A stretch of 64,000 bases of DNA from Weissella sagaensis. GTDB lineage: Bacteria > Bacillota > Bacilli > Lactobacillales > Lactobacillaceae. Of this stretch, positions 43,366-51,545 are shown piece by piece (position 1 is the stretch's first letter; every line of letters starts with the position of its first letter). The position numbers were made by a program, and so were the translations under genes. The notes under the pieces were generated by a model that saw only the letters and a list, made by a program, of their open reading frames with translations, made no database searches and was not told the DNA's origin. The stretch lies in NCBI RefSeq assembly GCF_005405285.1, contig NZ_BJDT01000001.1:96726-160725 (forward strand), written 5' to 3'.

Positions 43366-43542
43366 TCGAATAACAAGACCATTTTGTTATTGGTTGGAAA
43401 TGACATATTTAATGACTCTCGTACAAATTTATTTATCCATCTATTATTGGGTATGATTTTAGGAGTTATTTATAGTTGTACTCCAAAAATATGGCATGGG
43501 TTTGGTTTACATAGTCTGCATGTATTTTGTATTTATGCATAA
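43366..43542 (+). pseudogene. Open frame without a start codon, possible degraded membrane-protein gene
   Basis: The frame between stops at 43363 and 43540 encodes hydrophobic NLFIHLLLGMILGVIYSC followed by PKIWHGFGLHSLHVFCIYA. There is no ATG near its start and no ribosome site; TTG at 43384/43390 are the only options. It may be a remnant of an immunity or accessory gene between the HlyD-like gene and the gene at 43567. Confidence 0.3.
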
Positions 43543-43566
43543 ATATTTTAATTTAAGGAAAAATTA

Positions 43567-43995
43567 ATGATTAAAAATAGTGGATATGTACTAGTAGTAA
43601 TTGCGTGTTTAATAACATTGTCACCGTTACTCTATATGTTAGATAATATTTTTACATTCTTAATTGTTCAAAGTTATGGACCAATACTTTTGTTAGGATT
43701 AGGATTAGCATTTGTTTTTGGAAACCAGGATTGGCCTAATAATGTAGTACCTGTTGGTTCTATCAGTCTACTATTTTCTTTATTTGCTGATTTATTATCT
43801 ATTTATCTACAACCACAAATAAATGCATTGGCACACTATAGTAGTACACAAAATTTGATCGTAAGTGTTAGTGAGCCGACACTATCAGGTATTATTATGA
43901 TCCTTATATTTGATTTTTTTGTAACTTATGGTGTTTCATTTGTATTTGTTGCTAATAATTTTTTTGGATTCAAAAATAAAGTGGTAGGAAATTAA
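43567..43995 (+). CDS. Hypothetical four-helix membrane protein, possible immunity protein
   Basis: A 142-residue protein with about four membrane segments (~5-20, 30-50, 58-78, 105-130). AAGGAAAAATT precedes the ATG at 43567. It is the last gene in the direction of the bacteriocin cluster, before a terminator, which suggests an immunity or export-helper role. No motif recognised. Confidence 0.6.
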   Translation: MIKNSGYVLVVIACLITLSPLLYMLDNIFTFLIVQSYGPILLLGLGLAFVFGNQDWPNNVVPVGSISLLFSLFADLLSIYLQPQINALAHYSSTQNLIVSVSEPTLSGIIMILIFDFFVTYGVSFVFVANNFFGFKNKVVGN

Positions 43996-44028
43996 ATGGT
44001 CTGCTATGTTGTATGTCTCTATCCTTTT

Positions 44029-44062
44029 AGCGTGAAAGTAAAAATTTCACGCTTTTATTTTG
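44029..44062 (+). terminator. Terminator closing the bacteriocin cluster
   Basis: AGCGTGAAA (44029-44037) with TTTCACGCT (44045-44053), then Ts. Confidence 0.85.
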
Positions 44063-44198
44063 TCTTTTCACATACTTAAAATTAATAATTAATACTAAAA
44101 TAATGATAATAATGGGTTATTAACGTCTTCTAATATTTGCTATCTCTAGCAAACATTGCGATACTGAAATATATATTTAATAAAGGAGATGAGTAAGT

Positions 44199-45134
44199 AT
44201 GCGACAAATACTTGTTGATGTACACCTTCTGACAAAAAAATTTCAGCTTGAACAATTAAAAACATATTTTCAACGTGGAAATCTTAAAATGATTGGTCCT
44301 ACCATAACTTACTATACGTTGTTATCATTGGTGCCAATTTTGATGAGTGTTGGTGCTGTGGCTAGTTTAGTAGGTATAGATGCGAATGAATTAGTTACAC
44401 TATTATCACAACATCTGCCTAGTAACATCATGACGATTTTAGAACCAATTATTGAATCAGTGTTAAAAGGTGGTATAGGAATTCTATCGTTTTCAATTTT
44501 AACAACACTGTGGGCAGCTAGTTCGGTCCTTGCAATTATTCGTAAATCTTTTAATACAATATATGATGTTCCGGAACGAGTAAGTGGTTTATTTACGCGA
44601 GTATTTAGTTTTTTATGGTTATTGGTTATTCTAGTATCAGCTGGATTAATAATGATTGTTAGTGCCGTATTACCAGCAATTATTGCAGCCATACCAGGTA
44701 TTCAGTGGCTTGAAATAATTACACAACAACGTTGGTTAATCACTTTAATTGGTCTTTGGTTAATCATTTGTGCACTAAATGAAACAATGCCTGCTAAAAG
44801 AGTCCCGTTTAAACCATTAATTATTGGTTCAGGAATTGAGGTTGTATTAATTATTTTTGTTAACTATTTTTTCGGTTGGTATGCACAGTTTACGGTGAAA
44901 AATGCCGGATTTTATCAATCTTTAGGGTCGTTATTGGTATTAATTGTTTATCTTAATTTAATTGGTACAATGTTAGTCGTTGGTCAAATTGTTATTGCTT
45001 GGTTAGACGGATTATTTTTAACAACTTTAAATCCAGTTGATGAAGTTCCTAAGGATGCAAAACGAATATCAGCTAAGCAATCATCAGTTAACCCTGGTAA
45101 AAAAATAATGCATCGGCATCAAAGACGACGCTAA
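44199..45134 (+). CDS. YihY/BrkB family inner membrane protein
   Basis: A 311-residue protein with six membrane helices. Family signatures are TYYTLLSLVPILMSVGAV near residue 40, LTTLWAASSVLAIIRKSFNTIYDV (~108) and the PAKRVPFKPLIIGS segment. The C-terminus is basic (KKIMHRHQRRR). Function of this conserved family is unknown; the once-proposed RNase BN role is not supported. AAAGGAGATGAG precedes the ATG. Confidence 0.9.
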   Translation: MRQILVDVHLLTKKFQLEQLKTYFQRGNLKMIGPTITYYTLLSLVPILMSVGAVASLVGIDANELVTLLSQHLPSNIMTILEPIIESVLKGGIGILSFSILTTLWAASSVLAIIRKSFNTIYDVPERVSGLFTRVFSFLWLLVILVSAGLIMIVSAVLPAIIAAIPGIQWLEIITQQRWLITLIGLWLIICALNETMPAKRVPFKPLIIGSGIEVVLIIFVNYFFGWYAQFTVKNAGFYQSLGSLLVLIVYLNLIGTMLVVGQIVIAWLDGLFLTTLNPVDEVPKDAKRISAKQSSVNPGKKIMHRHQRRR

Positions 45135-45148
45135 TATTATTCATAATG

Positions 45149-45184
45149 TTCCCAGTGAAGTTTGAACTTCTTGGGAATTTTTTT
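45149..45184 (+). terminator. Terminator after the yihY-like gene
   Basis: TTCCCAGTGAAGTT pairs imperfectly with AACTTCTTGGGAA ahead of a T-run. Confidence 0.85.
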
Positions 45185-45268
45185 ATAAGTCTTATCTAAG
45201 CATTTTCTAAACGCTGGCGTTATAATGATGGCGTATAAGATGTTGTTGTCTTTATTAAGGGGGATATT

Positions 45269-46639
45269 ATGACATACAAAACCACATATCCATATACTGG
45301 GGAAGTTTTGCAAACGTATGATGATGCAACTGCAGCAGATTTAGAAAAAGCATTAACAGTAGGTCATGATTTATATAAATCATGGCGTCATACATCTGTA
45401 AAGGAACGTGCTGATATATTAGCCAAAATTGCGGATGCTATTATTGCGCATAAGCAAGAATTAGCGCAAGCAATGACTTACGATATGGGAAAGTTATTGA
45501 CTGAGGCAGAAGGTGAAGTTGACCTATGCGCTAGTATTGTTTCGTATTACGCAGAAAAAGGTGAAGAATTCATGGCTGATACGCCATTGGAAACACCCGC
45601 GGGTAATGCACATTATATTAAGCAATCAACGGGTATTATTGTTGCCGTAGAACCATGGAATTTCCCGCTATATCAAGTTGTTCGTGTATTTGCACCGAAC
45701 TTTATTGTTGGAAATCCTATTATTTTAAAGCATGCTTCAATTTGTCCAAAGTCTGCACAATTATTTGCAGATATCGTTTTAGAGGCTGGTGCACCTGAGG
45801 GAGCACTCAATAACTTGTTTATTGATTATGACTTGGTTTCGAAGGCCATTCATGATCCACGTGTAGCTGGTGTTTGTTTGACTGGTTCAGAACGTGGTGG
45901 AGCATCCGTTGCCAAGGAGGCCGGTGAAGCATTAAAGAAGTCAACTTTGGAACTTGGCGGTAACGATGCCTTTATCATTTTGGATGATGCTGATTGGGAT
46001 GAAGTTAAAGCAGTCGCACCAGGAGCGCGTCTATATAATGCTGGTCAAGTCTGCACATCGTCAAAGCGATTTATTGTGATGGCTGATAAGTATGATGAGT
46101 TTGTTGATGTGTTAAAGGATAGTTTTTCAAAGGCTAAAGTAGGTGATCCAATGGATCCGGCTACTGATGTGGCACCTTTATCATCAAAGAGTGCTCAAGA
46201 AAAGTTGCAAAAGCAAGTGCAAACGGCGATTGATGGTGGTGCAACCTTGGTTTATCGTCAAGATCCTGTTGGTGGGGATGGTTTCTTCTTTGAACCAACA
46301 ATTTTGACAGATATTACCAAGGATAATCCAATTTATAACCAAGAGATGTTTGGGCCTGTTGCTTCAGTATACAAGGTAAACTCGGAAGAGGAAGCAATTG
46401 CCTTGGCTAATGATTCAAGTTATGGTCTTGGTAACACGATCTTCTCAAGTGATATTGAGCATGCACAACGCGTAGCAGCTCAAATTGAGACTGGAATGTC
46501 ATTTATTAATTCAGGTTGGGCATCATTGCCTGAATTACCATTTGGTGGTGTCAAGAACTCTGGTTATGGTCGCGAGTTGAGTGAATTAGGATTGAATGCC
46601 TTTGTCAATGAGCATTTAATTTTTGAACCAACTAAGTAA
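45269..46639 (+). CDS. NAD(P)-dependent aldehyde dehydrogenase (succinate-semialdehyde type)
   Basis: A 456-residue ALDH. VAVEPWNFPLYQ and ILKHASICPKSA bind the cofactor; the general base Glu is in LELGGNDAFI (~227) and the catalytic Cys in NAGQVCTSSKRF (~261). PFGGVKNSGYGRELSELG near the C-terminus is typical of the GabD/YneI group, somewhat shorter than E. coli GabD. Substrate could be succinate semialdehyde or another short aldehyde; no gabT is adjacent. Monocistronic. Confidence 0.9.
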   Translation: MTYKTTYPYTGEVLQTYDDATAADLEKALTVGHDLYKSWRHTSVKERADILAKIADAIIAHKQELAQAMTYDMGKLLTEAEGEVDLCASIVSYYAEKGEEFMADTPLETPAGNAHYIKQSTGIIVAVEPWNFPLYQVVRVFAPNFIVGNPIILKHASICPKSAQLFADIVLEAGAPEGALNNLFIDYDLVSKAIHDPRVAGVCLTGSERGGASVAKEAGEALKKSTLELGGNDAFIILDDADWDEVKAVAPGARLYNAGQVCTSSKRFIVMADKYDEFVDVLKDSFSKAKVGDPMDPATDVAPLSSKSAQEKLQKQVQTAIDGGATLVYRQDPVGGDGFFFEPTILTDITKDNPIYNQEMFGPVASVYKVNSEEEAIALANDSSYGLGNTIFSSDIEHAQRVAAQIETGMSFINSGWASLPELPFGGVKNSGYGRELSELGLNAFVNEHLIFEPTK

Positions 46640-46647
46640 AATATACG

Positions 46648-46690
46648 AAAGAACATGCTCCGATAATTTTCAGAACATGTTCTTTTTTGT
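46648..46690 (+). terminator. Terminator after the aldehyde dehydrogenase gene
   Basis: AAAGAACATG (46649-46658) with CATGTTCTTT and following Ts; also faces the end of the immunity gene. Confidence 0.8.
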
Positions 46691-46699
46691 TTTAACTAG

Positions 46700-46996
46700 T
46701 TAGTGACCAAACCATAAATTAGAAAAGAAAGCACCGATACCAACACCGTCATTAACGTTGTTAACTTCAGAAATGGTCAAAATAATTCTAGTAAGAAATT
46801 TAGGTGTTTGATAGTTATGTTCTAATTGATATAAATTGATATTTGTTTTTAAGTCAATTAAGGCTTTATTGAGATTATGATTTTTTTGGCTATTAAATTT
46901 TTTGAAGAGTGCATCTAATTCTGGATCGGCTTTTGTTTCTGAAGAATTAGCATTTTGCTCAATTAAAGTGAGTAATTCAGTGATATGTTTTTTCAT
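46700..46996 (-). CDS. Bacteriocin immunity protein, enterocin A immunity type
   Basis: A 98-residue helical protein resembling the EntA immunity family (four-helix bundle, cytosolic) that protects producers of pediocin-like bacteriocins from mannose-PTS pore formation. KALIDLKTNINLYQLEHNY and PKFLTRIILTISE are the recognisable core; the tail is GIGAFFSNLWFGH. I start at the Met at 46996, 8 nt after the bacteriocin stop. A longer in-frame start at 47035 overlaps the bacteriocin gene. Neither has a strong ribosome site, so coupling to the upstream gene is likely. Confidence 0.82.
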   Translation of the reverse strand: MKKHITELLTLIEQNANSSETKADPELDALFKKFNSQKNHNLNKALIDLKTNINLYQLEHNYQTPKFLTRIILTISEVNNVNDGVGIGAFFSNLWFGH

Positions 46997-47004
46997 ATTG
47001 CTAT

Positions 47005-47208
47005 TTAACGGATATGGGCCAATCCATTTGCCCATGACTTATAAGAAATACGACCAACAGAACGCCATGCTTGATGCCAATCAGTTCGAACTTTGTTTCC
47101 GTTAGTATAAACACCATTACCCCAGTAATGCCAAGAGTTTTTCCCGCCAATAATATTAATTAATTCATCATCATCGATGATGGCGAATGAATATAATTTA
47201 TGGTTCAT
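47005..47208 (-). CDS. Pediocin-like (class IIa) bacteriocin precursor lacking cysteines
   Basis: A 67-residue precursor. A 22-residue leader ends DDDELINIIGG; the 45-residue mature part starts KNSWHYWGNGV. GNGV, then DW at the correct 11-residue spacing and an A three residues later match the class IIa N-domain (YGNGV...C...C.VDW..A). Both hallmark cysteines are replaced (Thr13 and Val18 in the mature peptide), the YGNGV tyrosine is Trp, and there are four extra N-terminal residues. An EntA-type immunity gene follows. GAAGGAGGGA gives a very strong ribosome site. Confidence 0.85.
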   Translation of the reverse strand: MNHKLYSFAIIDDDELINIIGGKNSWHYWGNGVYTNGNKVRTDWHQAWRSVGRISYKSWANGLAHIR

Positions 47209-47330
47209 AAATAAAAGTCCCTCCTTCGTATGATTGAAATTTAATACGATATAGATTATATCATTGCCTGTCAGATAGTAATTAATTACGATTAAACGTC
47301 GTATAAATGGATATTATCGTTAATAGACAC
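47209..47330 (-). promoter_or_regulatory. Promoter region of the pediocin-like bacteriocin gene
   Basis: On the minus strand TATAAT lies about 50 nt before the start codon (plus-strand ATTATA at 47256-47261), with no good -35. Upstream, AACG/CGTT-rich repeats (47290-47325) could bind an activator such as a LytTR protein, but no clean direct repeat could be defined. Confidence 0.4.
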
Positions 47331-47401
47331 CAATAATAAGACTAATGAAAATCTACTTTTACTAATTTAATTTTTGCTAAGCATAAATATTTTGAACGTT
47401 A

Positions 47402-47447
47402 AAAAGGTCCATCAATCTCACCATGTTGAATGGCAGATTAACGGACC
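47402..47447 (-). terminator. Terminator of the dus gene
   Basis: A long imperfect hairpin with AAGGTCC and GGACCTT at its base and ATGG/CCAT near the loop. Confidence 0.7.
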
Positions 47448-47461
47448 TTAAATATGTTTAA

Positions 47462-48523
47462 CTATTTCGTTGTAATCGCAATCGTATCAGCAGCTTTTTG
47501 AGCAGCCCATTGTTCATCAAATTGATCAAGTAATTCACGAACTTGGGTTGTATTAGTTGTGTCCATTAATGCCACACGTAAATCTGATGCGTATGAAAAA
47601 TGACGTACATAAATTTTGAAGAAACGCTTTAGCTTTTGGAAGTGCATTGGTCCAAATTCAGATGTAAATTGATCATATAGATCCAATTGCATACGCAACA
47701 AGGCAAGTGTTTCATCCAATGTATGCTCTCGAGGTGTAATTTCAAAGGCAAATGGATTTTCAAAGATACCACGACCAATCATAATCCCATCAATACCAGG
47801 ATGTTGGCGTACTAATTCAAGGCCGGCTTCACGATCTTTAATGTCCCCATTAATTTGAATTAATGTATGAGGTGCAATTTCATCACGTAGTTGAAGTAGA
47901 CGATCAATATATTCATAGTGCGCAGGTACTTTTGACATTTCTTTACGCGTGCGCATGTGGACAGTTAGTAATGGAATATCTTGTTTTAGAAGGAATGGAA
48001 TCCATTCATCAAAAGTATCAATTTGGTTAAATCCGAGACGTGTTTTAACCGAGACAGTTAATCCAGCCGCTTTAGATGCTGCAATGATGTTTTTGGCATC
48101 CTCAAAATGGCGAATTAAATCAGAACCGCCACCATTTTTAACAACAGTTGTAGCAGGGCAACCCATGTTTAAATCAAAAGCTTCATAACCACGTTCTTTT
48201 AAATCGTAACCAGCTGCTTCAAAATCTTCGGGACGATTACCCCATAACTGTGCAACAGGCATTTTTTCTGATTCTGCGACAGATAGTCGTCCTTGAACTG
48301 TGAACTTGGCCTTTGGATGGGTGATACTACGAGCATTTGTAAATTCAGTAAAGTAAACATCGGGGCCACCAGCTTTGGCAACAACGCGACGGAAAACTGA
48401 GTCTGTAACAGCTTCCATTGGTGCCATCGTAAAGAATGGTATTTTTTCTAGTCCTGGAACAGCCGGATGCTTCTGGGCATCATCTACCACTTTTTGCCAA
48501 TAAGGCGATTTTGTTTGGACCAT
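47462..48523 (-). CDS. dus: tRNA-dihydrouridine synthase
   Basis: A 353-residue FMN enzyme reducing uridine to dihydrouridine in tRNA. FFTMAPMEAVTDSVFRR near the N-terminus, FDLNMGCPATTVVKNGGGSDL (~118-138) with the catalytic cysteine, and VKTRLGF and GIMIGRGIFENP are Dus motifs. Which of the Firmicute Dus types it is cannot be said by eye. GAAAGGAAC lies before the start. Monocistronic. Confidence 0.92.
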   Translation of the reverse strand: MVQTKSPYWQKVVDDAQKHPAVPGLEKIPFFTMAPMEAVTDSVFRRVVAKAGGPDVYFTEFTNARSITHPKAKFTVQGRLSVAESEKMPVAQLWGNRPEDFEAAGYDLKERGYEAFDLNMGCPATTVVKNGGGSDLIRHFEDAKNIIAASKAAGLTVSVKTRLGFNQIDTFDEWIPFLLKQDIPLLTVHMRTRKEMSKVPAHYEYIDRLLQLRDEIAPHTLIQINGDIKDREAGLELVRQHPGIDGIMIGRGIFENPFAFEITPREHTLDETLALLRMQLDLYDQFTSEFGPMHFQKLKRFFKIYVRHFSYASDLRVALMDTTNTTQVRELLDQFDEQWAAQKAADTIAITTK

Positions 48524-48745
48524 TTTAAGTTCCTTTCATCGTTAAATATGTATTTTTTCATGTACAAGATTATTTTTTAAAACCTTATCCATATTAGCGA
48601 TATTTCACAAAATTTTCAAGATATTAACTTGTAAAAAGTACATAAGCAATAAAATTTAATGTGTTGCTAAGCTGTTAAACTGTAAATCAAAAACATAAGG
48701 TGTATAATAAGACTGTTTTGTCGATACATATTTGAAGGAGTTTGT

Positions 48746-49756
48746 ATGAAAATCAAGAGAAATATGGTAGCAGGAATTGTGTTAACTTTAGTACTCGCTT
48801 TAGTTGCAAAACTCCTATCACCATTTTTACCAACGTTGGGTGCAGAAGCGTTGGCGATGCTAGCAGGAATTGTTTTAGGAAATACTGTATTTGCTAATCA
48901 ACGTTGGGGTGCTGGTGTTACATGGGCTGAAAAATATCCAATTGAAATTGGGATTGCGTTATTAGGATTGAATGTCACGTTGCAAAATATGGAATCACTT
49001 GGATGGAGCGGTGTTATTTTTATTTTGTTACAAATGTTTTTGACGATTCTATTTGTTATGTGGATTGGTGGGCGTGTTTTTAAAGTATCACCACAATCAG
49101 CAATGATGATGGGTGCTGGAAATGCAGTGTGTGGCTCTAGTGCAATCGCGTCAGTCGCACCAGCTGTGGGCGCTACTGATGATCAACGACGTACATCAGT
49201 AGCAACGGTTTCGCTAGCAGGGGTTGTTTTGTTGTTTGTTTTGCCAGTAATTGGGCCAGCCATCTTACCAAATAATATGATGGTTAGTGCTTTAATTGGT
49301 GGAACAGTACAATCTGTTGGTCAAGTTGCTGGAACTGCATCTTTGGTTGGGGGTAGTGTTGTTACTTACGCCCCAATCTTTAAAATGCTACGTGTGATTA
49401 TGTTATCAGTTGTTGTTATTTTTATGGCAAATCATGCATCAAAGCTTTCAACTCAAGCAGCAGCGACAACTTCAGCAAAAGCATCAAAGAAAGCTAAAAT
49501 TAGTATTCCCTGGTTTGTAACGGTGTTTATTATTTTTATGTTAATCAATTCGTTTGTAACATTACCACATGTTTTAACTAATTCAGCAGAGCAAGTAACG
49601 AGTTTCTTTGGCGTTGTTAACTTAGCTGGAATTGGATTAAACCTAAAGTGGTCAACTATCAAGTCATCAGGAGCTAAGTTCTTGGGTTACGGGTTGGTAA
49701 CAATTATTTTCCAAGTTGCAATTGCGATTGCATTAATTTACGTTTTAATGGGCTAA
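48746..49756 (+). CDS. YeiH/UPF0324 family putative membrane exporter
   Basis: A 336-residue protein with about ten helices. GNAVCGSSAIASVAPAVGA (~126-144), GGTVQSVGQVAGTASLVG and EKYPIEIGIALLGLNVTLQNM are strong family markers. The family is annotated as putative sulfate exporters from genomic context, without firm biochemistry. GAAGGAG precedes the ATG. Monocistronic with a terminator. Confidence 0.9.
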   Translation: MKIKRNMVAGIVLTLVLALVAKLLSPFLPTLGAEALAMLAGIVLGNTVFANQRWGAGVTWAEKYPIEIGIALLGLNVTLQNMESLGWSGVIFILLQMFLTILFVMWIGGRVFKVSPQSAMMMGAGNAVCGSSAIASVAPAVGATDDQRRTSVATVSLAGVVLLFVLPVIGPAILPNNMMVSALIGGTVQSVGQVAGTASLVGGSVVTYAPIFKMLRVIMLSVVVIFMANHASKLSTQAAATTSAKASKKAKISIPWFVTVFIIFMLINSFVTLPHVLTNSAEQVTSFFGVVNLAGIGLNLKWSTIKSSGAKFLGYGLVTIIFQVAIAIALIYVLMG

Positions 49757-49770
49757 ATCATTAAACTAAT

Positions 49771-49806
49771 AGATTACCAGAGATTATCTTTGGTAATCTT
49801 TTTTTA
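49771..49806 (+). terminator. Terminator after the yeiH-like gene
   Basis: AGATTACCA pairs with TGGTAATCT, followed by seven Ts. Confidence 0.92.
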
Positions 49807-49936
49807 TGTTGAAAATCAGGAATAGGTTATCGCATTGATTAATTTATTGTTACAATAAGAAAATAGTAGGTATTCATATAGCGGGAATAGGGAACGAGAA
49901 TGACATATTGATTATGATTGGGGAAGGAGTCAAAGC

Positions 49937-50488
49937 ATGCTATTTACAGATTTAGAAAATTACGTTGTGTTTGACTTGGAAATGAATGGTAGTAATCAAA
50001 TTATTGAAATTGGTGCACTTAAAATTACGGGGACTAAAAACATTGAGAAGTTCTCCGTAATTGTCAATAATCCACCTATTGGTAGTGCGATGAAATCATT
50101 TAAGTATATTACTAAAGCCATGGGAAGTAAGGGTGGCTGGATTACGTTAGACATGATTCATCATGGTATCTCAGAGGAACGGGCATTGAACCGGTTTATG
50201 CGATTTGTGGGTGATTATGCTGTTGTCGGCCATGCAATTGTTGATGGTGATGTGCAATTGATTAAAGAAGGATTGCAACATAATAATTTAGGCAAGTGGG
50301 ATACCCGTGGTAAGTTATATGATACGCAGCAAATTCATGGTGCTATTACAGGTAATCCACAAGATATTTCATTAAAGGATTTGGCAGAGTTATATCAAGT
50401 TGATGTAGGTGAACAAAAACATCGCGCATTGCCAGATTCTAAAGAGACGTTGGCTATTTTTTTAGCCATGAAAAAAGCGTGGCGTTAA
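49937..50488 (+). CDS. DEDDh-type 3'-5' exonuclease
   Basis: A 183-residue DnaQ-like nuclease. The metal ligands are visible as FDLEMNG (Asp, Glu), VGHAIVDGDVQLI (Asp) and HRALPDSKETL (His, Asp). It is a stand-alone domain like DnaQ/PolC epsilon-type exonucleases or RNase T-like enzymes. GGGGAAGGAG lies before the ATG. No operon partner. Confidence 0.88.
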   Translation: MLFTDLENYVVFDLEMNGSNQIIEIGALKITGTKNIEKFSVIVNNPPIGSAMKSFKYITKAMGSKGGWITLDMIHHGISEERALNRFMRFVGDYAVVGHAIVDGDVQLIKEGLQHNNLGKWDTRGKLYDTQQIHGAITGNPQDISLKDLAELYQVDVGEQKHRALPDSKETLAIFLAMKKAWR

Positions 50489-50663
50489 TCGTTTAAATTA
50501 ATTAGTCACTCATAAAAAATGAGGGGAATTCTTATTTAAAAACTATTGGGTTTTTCGTCTAGATTTGTTAATATAATGTTCTGCTATTTAATAAATTAGT
50601 AGGTATTAAATAAGAAACGTACCATTATTATTCAATAATAATGACAACGCGGAGGATACGATT

Positions 50664-51176
50664 ATGTTAATGTACACTAGACCAGCTCAAATGAAGGATT
50701 TTCCAGAAATCTGGGCTGCATTCCAAGATGGCGTTGCATACTTGGGAGAGCAAGGCGCATCACAATGGCAAGGTGAAGGTGCACCAAACGAAGCTTTATT
50801 TAAAAGTGATATTGAAAATGGCTGGGGCATTGTTTTAATTTATGATGGTCAAGTTGCAGGTTATGGATCACTTGTTCCAGGCCCAGAAGATGAATATGAA
50901 ATTTTACAAGGTGAATGGGTTGGCGAAGAGCCTGAGTATGTGGCCATTCACCGTGTTACAATTAATTCAAACATTCGTGGCAAAGGCGTAGGTAAAACTT
51001 TGACACGTGATTTAGTTAATTTAGCACGTGCACGGGGTTATCGAGATATCCGGATTGATACATTTCCAGAAAATGTCATCATGCAAAATGTCATTAAAAA
51101 AACAGCATTTACATATAGAGGAATGGTGCCATTTGAATATGGCGACCGATTAGGTTATCAATTATTAGTAGATTAG
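50664..51176 (+). CDS. GNAT family N-acetyltransferase
   Basis: A 170-residue acetyltransferase. Acetyl-CoA binding motif A is VTINSNIRGKGVGKTLTRDLV (read as R-G-K-G-V-G-K, ~residue 110); motif B is RIDTFPENVIMQNVIKKTAF. Substrate unknown. GCGGAGGATACG is a strong ribosome site. Just downstream, a separate promoter region drives the leader peptide at 51268. Confidence 0.9.
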   Translation: MLMYTRPAQMKDFPEIWAAFQDGVAYLGEQGASQWQGEGAPNEALFKSDIENGWGIVLIYDGQVAGYGSLVPGPEDEYEILQGEWVGEEPEYVAIHRVTINSNIRGKGVGKTLTRDLVNLARARGYRDIRIDTFPENVIMQNVIKKTAFTYRGMVPFEYGDRLGYQLLVD

Positions 51177-51267
51177 TTTTTTATGAGACTTTTTTCATAA
51201 AGTGATTGACAATGTCACAAAATGGGCTTAATATCTACAAGGTAAACTAAAAAAGGAAGTGTAGATT

Positions 51268-51324
51268 ATGCAAAATCATTTGTCAGTAACACAAGCGTTT
51301 AGTCACTTTACGTATTTCGGTTAG
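51268..51324 (+). CDS. Aromatic-rich leader peptide of the amino acid permease gene
   Basis: AAAGGAAG precedes ATG 51268, encoding MQNHLSVTQAFSHFTYFG then TAG. The end is rich in aromatic codons (F, F, Y, F). The same RNA folds into a hairpin in which ACTTTACG (51305-51312), inside the ORF, pairs with CGTAAAGT (51339-51346), followed by a 9-bp stem (51360-51388) and a terminator. This is the layout of ribosome-mediated attenuation by aromatic amino acid supply. Confidence 0.75.
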   Translation: MQNHLSVTQAFSHFTYFG

Positions 51325-51359
51325 TCATCCGAATTATGCGTAAAGTTATTTACGTTGAA

Positions 51360-51388
51360 CATTTGGATGACGGTAAAGTATCCAAATG
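51360..51388 (+). repeat. Central hairpin of the permease leader
   Basis: CATTTGGAT (51360-51368) and ATCCAAATG (51380-51388) form a perfect 9-bp stem between the leader peptide and the terminator. Confidence 0.8.
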
Positions 51389-51431
51389 TGTGTGAAATCA
51401 AGGGTTAACCTGATATGCATTATCTGCATGT

Positions 51432-51474
51432 ACACGTATTGGATACAATTTTGTTATCCGATACGTGTTTTTTA
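51432..51474 (+). terminator. Attenuator terminator of the permease gene
   Basis: ACACGTATTGGATA (51432-51445) and TATCCGATACGTGT (51455-51468) form a 14-bp stem with one G-U pair, then a T-run. CCGATACG of its 3' arm is also complementary to CGTATTTCGG of the leader ORF apart from a UU bulge. Confidence 0.9.
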
Positions 51475-51545
51475 TTATTTTCAGCTATTATTTAGTATTA
51501 AGGGCAAATTGACATTAATGTGATTGACACAAAAGGAGTGTGCGT

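Noticed and set aside
47290..47330. Regulatory direct repeats upstream of the pediocin-like gene
   Set aside because: AACG/CGTT elements occur in mixed orientations with irregular spacing, so only a general promoter region was listed.
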